Below are positions 16,754-24,831 of a stretch of DNA of 27,957 nucleotides, in pieces. The translations under genes and the position numbers were made by a program. The first letter of the stretch is position 1. Every line of letters starts with the position of its first letter. Under the pieces are notes generated by a model. The model did not search any database. It was not told the DNA's origin and saw nothing but the letters and a program-made list of their open reading frames with translations. The stretch comes from an uncultured Stomatobaculum sp. (GTDB taxonomy: Bacteria; Bacillota; Clostridia; Lachnospirales; Lachnospiraceae), in NCBI RefSeq assembly GCF_937924975.1, contig NZ_CALEYG010000026.1, forward strand, positions 1 through 27,957. The letters are read 5' to 3'.

Positions 16754-18142
16754 TTATTTTGCTCCTTTTATCAATTCCTTTTCCCGATAAGTCAGAAGCG
16801 AAACAATAATGCCAACACTATATGTAACAATGAAAACCGGATATACCGCCTCTACCCTATCGGTTAGACCCAATAACATCCATGCTACGCCTGTAATCAT
16901 ACCGGTCAACATACTCCAGAACGCTCCTTGTTTTGTGGTTTTCTTCCACATAAGCCCTGCCAAAATAGAAAAGCTGACCGGAGCTGCCGCCACGTGCTGC
17001 AAGGTCAAAAACATATTTGTCAAAGATTTACTCGGAATCACAACCGCAGGAACCAATGTCATATAGGCAAATACAAATGTAATTGCCTTGGAGAGCTTCA
17101 GAATCTTCGCGTCATCCACGTTTGGATTAATTTCCGTTCTGTAAACATTTGTAATGATCGTTCCTGTCGCCAACATCATCGTCGCCATCGTTGCCGCTAT
17201 AATCATGGTCGCGAATGCAAAGATGATACCTGCAAATAGAGGATTGCTAAAAGTCTTGATTGCATATGCAAAAGCGGTAGAACCGTCACCGAGATCCGCA
17301 CCGCTCGCCTTAGACAGCATTCCGCAAGTTGCGGTAAAGAAACAAATGGGTGCTGCAATCAAGTAACCGAGAATAGAACCGGCTCTTGCAGCCTCCGGGC
17401 TTTTTGCCGAAAGGAGCGGCTGTAAAACCGCCTGCATAACCGCAGTACTGATACAACCACCGACAATCCATGCAATGATACGCTGCGTCGGCATGTTTCC
17501 CATAGAATCATATTTTTCCGGAAGTGTCTTTAGAAGTCCGCCAAACCCTCCGAATTTCGGAAGTGTCTTGAATACGAAACCGATTAAAAGAACATAAATG
17601 CCGATACACACGATTCGACCGACTGCGGATGCGCCCTTCATACCTGAAAAACTTGTATAAATAACCGCTATGGTGACACCTATGAACATAGCGACCATAA
17701 GGTTCAGCCCGGGCAACACAATCTGGATAATACTGGATACTGTCTTCAACTGAATCGGAATGTAGAGGAATCCATAAATAATCCACGCATAGGAATACAG
17801 TCTTGTTGTTCTAATATCATATTTGGACTGAAGATAGGCCGGTACCGATTCCCCCGGCATTCTCTCTCGGATAATCTTTGCAAATACAGCAAGTGCAATG
17901 AAGTAGAAGGAACCGGCAATCGAATACCATGCTCCTGAGATGCCGAGCTTATATCCGTTCTGTGCCGCTCCTACAACCGCCATACCCCCGATCTGCCACG
18001 CCGCAAAGACACAACCGAGCGTCAACGCTCCCATGGTCTTATCACCTCCGGACCACTGGTTTGCAGACTTTATCTTCGTTCCCGCATACACGCCTACGCC
18101 GATGATTAAACAAAATGTAATAATCCAAACCGCTACTAACAT
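16754..18142 (-). CDS. Sodium:solute symporter family (SSS) permease
   Basis: An integral membrane carrier of about 462 residues from the ATG at 18142. AGGAGGG sits eight bases upstream of it; an upstream in-frame ATG at 18199 lacks one. About twelve to thirteen hydrophobic segments can be drawn. The N-terminal block ADKTMG-like 'SANQWSGGDKTMGALTLG', then FAAWQIGGMAVVGAAQNGYKLG, is characteristic of the PutP/PanF-type SSS family. It probably imports an organic solute with Na+. The gene stops two bases before the ggt start and must be cotranscribed with it, so the imported solute is plausibly the ggt substrate or its gamma-glutamyl precursor. Substrate not identifiable from sequence. Confidence 0.88.
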   Translation of the reverse strand: MLVAVWIITFCLIIGVGVYAGTKIKSANQWSGGDKTMGALTLGCVFAAWQIGGMAVVGAAQNGYKLGISGAWYSIAGSFYFIALAVFAKIIRERMPGESVPAYLQSKYDIRTTRLYSYAWIIYGFLYIPIQLKTVSSIIQIVLPGLNLMVAMFIGVTIAVIYTSFSGMKGASAVGRIVCIGIYVLLIGFVFKTLPKFGGFGGLLKTLPEKYDSMGNMPTQRIIAWIVGGCISTAVMQAVLQPLLSAKSPEAARAGSILGYLIAAPICFFTATCGMLSKASGADLGDGSTAFAYAIKTFSNPLFAGIIFAFATMIIAATMATMMLATGTIITNVYRTEINPNVDDAKILKLSKAITFVFAYMTLVPAVVIPSKSLTNMFLTLQHVAAAPVSFSILAGLMWKKTTKQGAFWSMLTGMITGVAWMLLGLTDRVEAVYPVFIVTYSVGIIVSLLTYREKELIKGAK

Positions 18143-18406
18143 ACATATCCCTCCTGTTAAAAAGCTAATATGAAGCATTTCCGGAACTTTCAGTTCCAAG
18201 TACAGTCAGCTTCTTGAAGCTCCTTGCGGAGTTCCTTACACGAAGAACGTCTGTGCATACGATGTTGTCAACAGCTTCCCAGGCACGCAAGATTCAAATT
18301 ACCTCTAAACCCTTTATCTACCTCCTTTCTGTCAACTAGCCCTACTTTCTTTCAATACCTTGCTCCTACACCTCCTCTCTACTGCTTCTTTTTCTCATAC
18401 TTAACA

Positions 18407-18438
18407 GTAATATATTACACATTACATATCTTTATCAA
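18407..18438 (-). promoter_or_regulatory. Putative symporter-ggt promoter with overlapping palindrome
   Basis: On the minus strand TTGATA (18438-18433) and TATATT (18414-18409), each 5 of 6, are 18 bases apart. A perfect 12-bp palindrome, GTAATATATTAC (18407-18418), covers the -10, as expected of a repressor site. The divergent GntR regulator is the obvious candidate binder, but AT-rich palindromes also occur by chance. The rest of the 488-base gap between the two genes (18143-18631) is AT-rich; beyond this and the repeat at 18529-18542 I see no coding signal. Confidence 0.45.
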
Positions 18439-18528
18439 AAGAGTACATTTTTTCTTTTTTGATGTCAATAGAAAGTACATATCAGTTGATTTCTCCGTTT
18501 TTCCCCTATATACTTAAATTCATTAGTC

Positions 18529-18542
18529 GTTTTGCACAAAAC
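18529..18542. promoter_or_regulatory. Inverted repeat upstream of the GntR gene
   Basis: GTTTTG-CA-CAAAAC is a perfect 6+2+6 inverted repeat about 90 bases before the GntR start. It could be an operator for the regulator itself. No convincing -35/-10 pair was found next to it. Confidence 0.35.
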
Positions 18543-18631
18543 ATAAATTAGCTGCGCAATTTGTCTAATGCTCTTCCGCTCTTTGAAAGCGGTTCGATTC
18601 CTATTTTCTACCCATTCGGAAGGCAAGCTTT

Positions 18632-19330
18632 ATGAGTGAATGTCAGTCAGATCTTTTAGGCACAGGAAAAGTACATACAGCAAGTTATAAAAGCCAAGCA
18701 TACGAACTGATCAAAGACGCAATCCTTTACAATCGTTTTCGCGTTGACGCTATTTATTCTCAAGAAGCCATTTGCAATGAGCTCGGAATCAGCCGTACGC
18801 CTGTGCGCGAAGCGTTGCTGGAGCTTCAGAAAGAAGGCTATGTCAGCTTTGCTCGCGGGAAAGGCGTGAAAGTGGTTCCCGTGACAAAGCAAGATGCCAT
18901 GGATATTCTCGAATCCAGGATTTTTCTGGAATCACACAATGCAAGGCTTGCTGCTGAGCGTGGAACAGCATCGGAAAAGCAGGCAATTATGCACTGTTTG
19001 ATCGAGCTAAAGGAGAATTTGTCCACTCTTGACAGCCGTCTTCTATACCGCATAGATCATCAGTTTCACCGTCTGGTCGCTGATGCTTCCCATAACAGAT
19101 GGTTTGCTCTTCAAACAAGTCTGATTCTGGACCATTACCTGCGCTTTGAAGTCAAATCCGTATACAATAATTCCATTGACGGCAAGCTTGTATACAAAGA
19201 GCATCTTACCATAGGTGAGGAGATACTTCACAGTCAACCGGAAAAGGCAGCCCAAGCCATGCTACTTCATCTCTCAAACTCCTACACCCGCACGCTGGGC
19301 GAAATTTGGAGGCGCTCTCCGGAGCAATAA
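18632..19330 (+). CDS. GntR family (FadR-type, FCD domain) transcriptional regulator
   Basis: A 232-residue DNA-binding regulator. The N-terminal winged helix (about 15-85) contains the GntR hallmark NELGISRTPVREALLELQKEGYV. The helical C-terminal FCD domain has the ESRIFLESHNARLAA opening, and HQFHRLVADASHN and HLTIGEEIL carry His residues of the type that bind metal and effector in this family. GGAAGG precedes the ATG at 18632. It is divergent from the symporter-ggt pair, so it probably represses or senses for that uptake module. Effector unknown. Confidence 0.92.
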   Translation: MSECQSDLLGTGKVHTASYKSQAYELIKDAILYNRFRVDAIYSQEAICNELGISRTPVREALLELQKEGYVSFARGKGVKVVPVTKQDAMDILESRIFLESHNARLAAERGTASEKQAIMHCLIELKENLSTLDSRLLYRIDHQFHRLVADASHNRWFALQTSLILDHYLRFEVKSVYNNSIDGKLVYKEHLTIGEEILHSQPEKAAQAMLLHLSNSYTRTLGEIWRRSPEQ

Positions 19331-19535
19331 CACTTACACTTTGGATTTTGACTCCTATATTCAAAATGATGCCTGTCAGTAAATATGATCTGATTTATGT
19401 TCATATATCTGACATCAAGCCTCAATTACCGTCTTGACCATATAAAAGCTATCCCTACTCCCATCTGCCCGTTTCAGACAAAGCTAAATCCCGGAAGCGC
19501 TTGATCTTAGGCTAAGCGGACAAAAAGCGTTGATG
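19331..19535. other. Non-coding gap after the GntR gene
   Basis: About 200 AT-rich bases in which I see no gene, clear terminator or repeat. It leads into the insertion-sequence debris at 19536-20252. With that debris, the gene-free stretch between the GntR gene and the ECF S component is about 950 bases. Confidence 0.6.
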
Positions 19536-19772
19536 CTAGCTCCATATGATTGCATCACCCCACATCAGGATTGACTCTGCAATACTTCCATCCGTCAGCA
19601 TTACCTTTAACAGTTCCTTTGCAGAAAGCGGCTCCGGTGAGTGCATGTAGCACCACCAGAAAGCCGCTTTTATTCGTCTCTCTATATTTAGACCTCTAGG
19701 ATCTCTAAGCATGGCTCTGAGTCTTGCATTTACACCTCCTTCAATCTGATTGTTTGTTGAAGAGATCTTCTC
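19536..19772 (-). pseudogene. C-terminal fragment of an IS1249/IS256-like transposase
   Basis: Read on the minus strand, an uninterrupted frame gives STNNQIEGGVNARLRAML, then RRIKAAFWWCYMHSPEPLS, ending at TAG 19538-19536. The N..IEGGVN and FWWCYMH blocks match the C-terminal part of MULE-type transposases annotated as IS1249-like. No upstream catalytic region remains; the frame is joined directly to an IS3 fragment. The family name is from memory of the motifs and is moderately certain. Confidence 0.65.
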
Positions 19773-19965
19773 CCTGCTCTTTGCAGAAACGCCTTCATTT
19801 TACGGTGCCCTATGACACCATGAGAATCATGATAAAGTGCTTGCATCCATTGACAACAATGAGAGTTTTGAGCGAGATAACCCTCTTTCGCATTTCTGAG
19901 GTAGTTGTAATAAGCGTTTGGATGAAGATGCAGCATTTTAAAAAGCCATCTCAATCCGAACTCCT
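19770..19965 (-). pseudogene. IS3-family orfB N-terminal fragment
   Basis: The minus-strand frame reads EFGLRWLFKMLHLHPNAYYN then HDSHGVIGHRKMKAFLQRAG. This matches the start of IS3-family orfB transposase (the HTH-21-type region before the rve integrase core). The DDE integrase core is missing: after about 65 codons the sequence switches to the IS1249-like fragment in another frame. The join implies deletion or insertion between two elements. Confidence 0.7.
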
Positions 19966-20202
19966 GCTGTTCTCCTTTTCTAATTCGGCTTTTTCACGCC
20001 GAAGACGACGAAGTTCTTCCATCATCTCGAACTGAGACTTCTCCTCACCATTGTTTTGGCATTCTTCGCGATACGAGCCTACTCAGCTGAAAACAGTGGC
20101 TCTGAATATGCCGTACTCAGCTCCAAGGCTGGCAATCGTGCATCCATCTTGAATGTGCGCGCGAACAACTTTTCGTCTGGTCTCGTCTGATATTCGAGTC
20201 AT
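19951..20202 (-). pseudogene. IS3-family orfA with an internal stop
   Basis: ATG at 20202 opens MTRISDETRRKVVRAHIQDG, a helix-turn-helix orfA start, continuing to TVFS. A TGA at 20085-20083 follows, at the place where orfA proteins usually have Trp. The same frame continues as VGSYREECQNN and a charged leucine-zipper-like segment (EELRRLRREKAELEKEN) to TGA at 19953-19951. The tail that normally follows KEN is missing, consistent with a short deletion at the orfA/orfB boundary. It is preceded by AGAGGAGAA. Confidence 0.75.
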
Positions 20203-20222
20203 GTATTTTCTCCTCTGCTGAC

Positions 20223-20252
20223 ATTATAATCTATCAGGCAGAGGTGTTACAA
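20223..20252 (-). promoter_or_regulatory. Putative promoter of the IS3 remnant
   Basis: On the minus strand TTGTAA (20252-20247) and a perfect TATAAT (20228-20223) are 18 bases apart, about 20 bases before the orfA ATG. The outer end of the element is probably close to 20265; I could not fix the terminal inverted repeat. Confidence 0.45.
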
Positions 20253-20277
20253 ATTCCCTGTACCACTACCTCCCGTA

Positions 20278-20880
20278 TTACAACAATCCAGCTTTCTCAA
20301 AATGCTTTTTCAAAATCCGGGTGGAAATAAACGCACCGAGGAAGCTGGTCACAATCGTCAATGCCACCATGCTGAAAAACATGGGCCATGTAAACATCTT
20401 TAAGTACACAGCAAGTGCTTCATCTGTCAAATGAAGGATATCCTGTCTGTCGATCAGATATTGAGCATTAGACAAATACATAGGGAGTGTATATCCGGCA
20501 GAATGAAGCGTACAGCCGAGAACATAGGCAAAGATCAATACCGCTTTACTTTTATAATGATTGGCGCTCGCAACAACCTCCGCTATGATCCAGCCGAGAA
20601 TGGACGCTATAACACCGATCACATTTGCGGCCATAAGCCCCGGAAGCGCGCTGATCGTTCCCATAATCAGGAATGTCCCTTTTTTTCTGACCTTTGAAAC
20701 AAGAAGCATATAGGCAATGGATGTAAAGAAAACGGTTATCGGGATATTGGCTACCGTTCCGACGAGGGTCATTCCGGCAGCTCCGCCGATTACAAAGAAA
20801 ATCACAAGACTGATGGCTGCAAAGATGCCTATGGTGATAAAATCACGGACATCCAGCTTTTCTGTTTTGATGGTGTTCAT
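20278..20880 (-). CDS. ECF transporter S component, Trep_Strep (MptD-like) family
   Basis: Membrane substrate-binding subunit of an energy-coupling-factor importer. Start set at the ATG at 20880, with AAGGA upstream, 13 bases after the EcfT stop; this gives 200 residues. The protein has about six hydrophobic segments. The N-terminal LDVRDFITIGIFAAISLVIFF and the following GGAAGMTLVG pattern resemble the Trep_Strep (TIGR02185) group of S components, whose substrates are mostly undefined. It is the last gene of the tetR-ABC-ABC-ecfA-ecfT string. No terminator is visible before the IS debris that begins some 15 bases downstream. Confidence 0.82.
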   Translation of the reverse strand: MNTIKTEKLDVRDFITIGIFAAISLVIFFVIGGAAGMTLVGTVANIPITVFFTSIAYMLLVSKVRKKGTFLIMGTISALPGLMAANVIGVIASILGWIIAEVVASANHYKSKAVLIFAYVLGCTLHSAGYTLPMYLSNAQYLIDRQDILHLTDEALAVYLKMFTWPMFFSMVALTIVTSFLGAFISTRILKKHFEKAGLL

Positions 20881-20893
20881 TTTAAAATCGTCC

Positions 20894-21607
20894 TTATTTG
20901 AACTGTAAGTAAAATAGTGCGGCAACAATCAAGGTAGATAATGCTCCAACAAGGTAGTCAGGTGTTTTCAGCTTCAGCGGATACAGGATTGTCTGTTCGT
21001 TCATGTGTTCAAATCCACGTGATAGTGCGGACGCTGCAAGTTCATCGGATGTACGGAGGCTTTTCATCAGGATCGGAACGAAAAGGTATTCCACTATCCG
21101 CACGGGGTGGATGATATATTGCAGCGGCGACAGGGATACCTTGCGAATCCGCAGGCTGTCTTTCAAGCTGTGATAATCCTCCCGTATGGTGGGGAAGAAG
21201 CGCAGCGCCACCATGAGTGGGACTGCGGCAGCGTCTGGTATCTTCATGTGCTGCATGGCGGACAGCACATAAGAAATCGTCGTCATACGGACAAAGAAAC
21301 TTCCCATCATTAGCAGGACGACCAACTTTTGAACGAAGTAGCTGAGCGACACGATCAAGAGCATTGCGCTTGTGTTATGAATCTTGTCCACGTTCGCCAT
21401 AAGGAAAGCAACGACAATGTAGATGGTGAGATATACGGCAAAAGGCCTATACGCCTTTGCAGCAAGTAGATAAACTGCTGCTACCGCGCAGATGATATGC
21501 GCGGTCATGGCCTTGTTCATAAACATAGCCGTTGTTCCGAGAAGAATTACTACAAATCCAACAATCCGCGGGTCTAATGCGGGGCTAGTCTTGTCCAGAG
21601 GAAGCAC
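20894..21607 (-). CDS. ecfT: ECF transporter transmembrane subunit EcfT
   Basis: Membrane scaffold linking the S component to the ATPases. The 237-residue protein begins with the EcfT-like SPALDPRIVGF block. It has about five to six hydrophobic segments and carries the coupling-helix motif ASALSRGF (an Ala-Arg-Gly type motif) near 200. A second cytoplasmic helix with LRIRKVSLSPLQYIIHP fits the first Ala-x-Arg-type coupling segment, though less exactly. Start is GTG at 21607, overlapping the ecfA end by 23 bases. AAAGGGG abuts the GTG, so the exact start is uncertain, but the LDPR motif cannot be far from the N-terminus. Confidence 0.87.
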   Translation of the reverse strand: MLPLDKTSPALDPRIVGFVVILLGTTAMFMNKAMTAHIICAVAAVYLLAAKAYRPFAVYLTIYIVVAFLMANVDKIHNTSAMLLIVSLSYFVQKLVVLLMMGSFFVRMTTISYVLSAMQHMKIPDAAAVPLMVALRFFPTIREDYHSLKDSLRIRKVSLSPLQYIIHPVRIVEYLFVPILMKSLRTSDELAASALSRGFEHMNEQTILYPLKLKTPDYLVGALSTLIVAALFYLQFK

Positions 21608-23114
21608 CCCCTTTCCGAAGTAGCCGAAGCACCGTGTCTTTACTGTTTTCTGTCAAAGCGAAGTCCTGCTCTATTCTCCCCTCGTTCAGATAAAGAACGC
21701 GATGGCAGGCAGACAGGATAAACTCATAGTCGTGGGTAATGACAAAGACCACACATCCATCCTGTGCAAGAGCTTCCATTTCCGCAGAAACGCGAAGCAT
21801 ACTTCCACGATCCAAACCGCTGGTGGGCTCGTCGAAGAACAACACGCGGCTGTCTGCTTTCAGAGCTCCGGCTATCGTAAGCCGCTGCTTTTGCCCTCTG
21901 GAAAGAGCGGCGGGGTGACTTTCACGTTTTTCCCAAAGAAAGAGCTTTTCCAAAATCGCCTGATTATCTGCGTCATCCAAGGCTTTCTTTCCTACTCCGA
22001 TTCGCAACTCGTTTAGTACGCTGTCGCCAAAGAGCTGATAATCGGAATCCTGCATTACAAAATAGATTTGACCGAGGCGCTTCTTCTGCGGAAACTGTGC
22101 TCCGTGAATTGAAATTGTCCCAGCACTTTCTTTCAGCAGTCCGCAACACAGCTTCGCAAGGGTCGTTTTGCCCGCCCCGTTCTCTCCGATAATCCCGATG
22201 ATTTCTCCGCTGTATGCTTCAAAAGAAACATCGTGTAAAAGCGCAACCCCCACCTGTGAGCGCCTCTTGCGCCGCCCATAGGCAAAGGATACATGGGAGA
22301 GAGACAGGATCGGCACCGCAGCCTCCTGTAAAGCTGCCGGGTGCTGACAAGGCATGAGTGTGTCAAGGCTGAAATTCCTCAATTCGAGCTGTCTCAAGTC
22401 GCCGTCGCTTAACGAAAGCGTTTCCTGCCTGCTGAAATCGTTTTGTATGGCACCATCCTCCAGAAACACCATGCGATCCAGCAAATCGGCCAGATAGAAA
22501 ACCCGGTGTTCCAGCACAATCAAGGTTTTCCCTTCGTCTTTCAGTTCCGAGAGAACGTCGTGCAGCTCCATAATTGCCCGAAAATCCAGATTCGCGGAGG
22601 GCTCGTCGAACACATAAATATCGGGTGTCATGGCATAGCAGGAGGCAATAGATACCTTTTGCATTTCTCCGCTGGATAACTGAAACAGGCTTTTGTCTGT
22701 CAGCTTGGAGATATTGAGCTTTTCAAGACTGTCCTTTGTGCGCTTCCATACTTCTTCACGTGGTAGCTTCATGTTAACGCATCCAAAGGCAATCTCGTTT
22801 GTCGTATCCGTCATAAAGAACTGACTGCGCGGGTCTTGAAAAACAGAGCCGACCATCCTTCCAAAGTCGCGTAAGGCGAAATCTGCGGTATTTTTGCCGT
22901 CCAAATAGACCTCGCCGCTGAAAGTACCTTCATAGAAGTGTGGCACAAGCCCATTAATGCAGCGAGAAAGCGTTGTTTTCCCGCTGCCGCTTGCGCCGCT
23001 GATAAGCACAAAAGAACCCTTTTCAATCGTGAGGTTAATTCCATGAATGGCAGGCCGGGAATGTCCCTGATATTGATACGATACATCTCGCAGCTCAACT
23101 GCATAATCCTTCAT
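21585..23114 (-). CDS. Fused double-domain ECF ATPase (EcfA1-EcfA2 type)
   Basis: A 509-residue cytoplasmic protein with two ABC ATPase domains in one chain. Domain 1 has Walker A GASGSGKTT (about 40-48), signature LSSGEMQKVSIAS and Walker B YVFDEPSANLD. Domain 2 (from about 265) has GENGAGKTT, LSRGQKQRLTIAG and VLFFDEPTSGLD, then the switch His in VITHDYE. Both sites keep the catalytic Glu, so both look active. The fused form replaces separate EcfA and EcfA'. The ATG at 23114 has AAGGAGG ten bases upstream and overlaps the preceding ABC gene by 20 bases. Confidence 0.92.
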   Translation of the reverse strand: MKDYAVELRDVSYQYQGHSRPAIHGINLTIEKGSFVLISGASGSGKTTLSRCINGLVPHFYEGTFSGEVYLDGKNTADFALRDFGRMVGSVFQDPRSQFFMTDTTNEIAFGCVNMKLPREEVWKRTKDSLEKLNISKLTDKSLFQLSSGEMQKVSIASCYAMTPDIYVFDEPSANLDFRAIMELHDVLSELKDEGKTLIVLEHRVFYLADLLDRMVFLEDGAIQNDFSRQETLSLSDGDLRQLELRNFSLDTLMPCQHPAALQEAAVPILSLSHVSFAYGRRKRRSQVGVALLHDVSFEAYSGEIIGIIGENGAGKTTLAKLCCGLLKESAGTISIHGAQFPQKKRLGQIYFVMQDSDYQLFGDSVLNELRIGVGKKALDDADNQAILEKLFLWEKRESHPAALSRGQKQRLTIAGALKADSRVLFFDEPTSGLDRGSMLRVSAEMEALAQDGCVVFVITHDYEFILSACHRVLYLNEGRIEQDFALTENSKDTVLRLLRKGGASSGQD

Positions 23115-24831
23115 CTGCGCCGACCTCCTTACTGCCGCGGGCGTTCCACAGCTTGTGATAGTATCCGTCGGTATCCGACAGCAGGGCTTCGTGCTGCCCT
23201 GACTGAACGATCCGCCCGTCTTGAAATACCAAAATCTGATCCGCGCTGCGAATCGTACTCAAATGATGGGCGATTACCAAAACCGTCCTGTCCTTTGCCA
23301 GCTCCGAAATGGCTTCCTGAATCAGCGCCTCGTTGACCGGATCGACATTGCTTGTGATTTCGTCCAAAAGCAGGATCGGAGCGTCTTTCAAAAATGCCCG
23401 CGCTATAGAAAGGCGCTGCTTCTGGCCGCCTGACAGCCCTACGCCGTTTTCTCCGATCATGGTCTCATATCCGTCGGGAAGCGACATGATAAAGTCGTGG
23501 ATGCGGGCTTTTTTTGCGGCGGCAACGATTTCATCCTGTGTGGCCGACGCCTCTCCCAGCCGGATGTTCCCCTCGATGGTATCCGCAAATAGCTGGACAT
23601 TCTGCATGACAATACTGACAGAGCCGAGAAGCTCATCGTAGCTCATATCCCGCACGTCCACGTCGCCAATACGGATCTCCCCATCTGTCACATCCCAAAA
23701 GCGCAGCAGGAGATTTGTAATCGTCGTTTTGCCGGAGCCGGAGCCGCCGACAAGGGCGGTGAGAGTATGCGCCGGAGTGCGGAAAGAAATGTCTTTCATG
23801 ATGAAGCCGCCTTTCTCATAGGAGAAAGACACATCCTCAAAGGCAATCGAATATTCAGTGGGGTGGATCGGATCTTTCGGCTCCGGGACGGTTTCAGCTT
23901 CGGTGATCTTTTTGATGCGGCGGAAGCTGTCTGCCACCGTCAGATAGTTTACCCAATGACTTTCCAACGCAAGGAAGGGCTTGTAAAACTCGCGGCTGAT
24001 GATGGCAAAGAGCAAGAAGCCGTAAACGGAGATATTGCCCGCCAGCAGCAGGAGCAGCCCTGCGGTGAGCATGACCCAAAAGGAAACATCAATAATAAAG
24101 CCATAGACGGACAAAACCGCCGCCCGATTTCTGGATACGGCCTTGCTGCTCTGCCCAAAGTCGCGGGCCGTCTGTTCTACCTTTTTCTCAAAGCGGCGGC
24201 TTTCAGAAAAGGCTTTCAGAAGGGGAATCCCTTTTACATATTCCACAAAGACACTCACCATATCGGCAAGATCATTCCCTGCTTCTTCCTCTAACCGCTT
24301 CGCGCGCTTCAAACCTAATATGAGGAACAGGATCGCAATAGGTAGAGCTGAAACCATAAGCAGCGCCATCTTCGGGCTGTAAATGACCAGCGCCGTAAGC
24401 AGAACAGCAGACACGATAAAGTCGGAAAGCATCCGTGTCCACACATGACCAACAACCATTTCCATATTATCTACGTCTTTATGAATAATGGTGCTGATCT
24501 CGCCCAAACGCTCGTTGGTATAGAAGCCAAGCGAAAACTCTTTCAAACGATAGATGATATTTTTTCGTACCTGATAGACAATATCAAACCCTGCATAGTG
24601 CTTTCTTACGTCTGCAAGGATATTGCTACCACCTTTTATCAGCAGGCAGGTGGCCAACACAATCCAATACCATATCAACATGCCGGCGCCGGACATAACG
24701 GCCTCCAAAGACTTTAGAAAAATATACATCATAGCAATCCCCGAAAGGGCATACAGAGTAAAGCCCATAACAGAGAGCGATAAAGAGCGTTTCCCGCTGG
24801 GGGTTAGCGTGTTCCAGATTTCCTTAATCAA
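23095..24831 (-). CDS. ABC exporter-fold half-transporter, second subunit
   Basis: A 578-residue protein: six hydrophobic segments in the first ~310 residues (type 1 exporter fold), then an ATPase domain. The ATPase has Walker A GGSGSGKTT, signature LSGGQKQRLSIARAF, Walker B ILLLDEITSNVD with its catalytic Glu, and the switch His in VIAHHLS. The start is TTG at 24831, overlapping the upstream ABC stop by four bases (TTGA), with AAGGAGG seven bases before it. Partners are probably the neighbouring half-transporter (heterodimer). Proteins of this layout include YbtPQ/IrtAB-type metallophore importers as well as drug exporters; the direction of transport cannot be read here. Confidence 0.9.
   Translation of the reverse strand: MIKEIWNTLTPSGKRSLSLSVMGFTLYALSGIAMMYIFLKSLEAVMSGAGMLIWYWIVLATCLLIKGGSNILADVRKHYAGFDIVYQVRKNIIYRLKEFSLGFYTNERLGEISTIIHKDVDNMEMVVGHVWTRMLSDFIVSAVLLTALVIYSPKMALLMVSALPIAILFLILGLKRAKRLEEEAGNDLADMVSVFVEYVKGIPLLKAFSESRRFEKKVEQTARDFGQSSKAVSRNRAAVLSVYGFIIDVSFWVMLTAGLLLLLAGNISVYGFLLFAIISREFYKPFLALESHWVNYLTVADSFRRIKKITEAETVPEPKDPIHPTEYSIAFEDVSFSYEKGGFIMKDISFRTPAHTLTALVGGSGSGKTTITNLLLRFWDVTDGEIRIGDVDVRDMSYDELLGSVSIVMQNVQLFADTIEGNIRLGEASATQDEIVAAAKKARIHDFIMSLPDGYETMIGENGVGLSGGQKQRLSIARAFLKDAPILLLDEITSNVDPVNEALIQEAISELAKDRTVLVIAHHLSTIRSADQILVFQDGRIVQSGQHEALLSDTDGYYHKLWNARGSKEVGADEGLCS

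Noticed and set aside
18224..18517. 97-codon plus-strand open frame in the symporter/GntR gap
   Set aside because: Low-complexity Phe/Tyr/Ser-rich product from AT-rich DNA, no RBS, and overlap with promoter elements.
19724..20035. Plus-strand 103-codon frame
   Set aside because: Antisense to the IS3 orfA/orfB fragments, whose minus-strand frames show clear transposase motifs.
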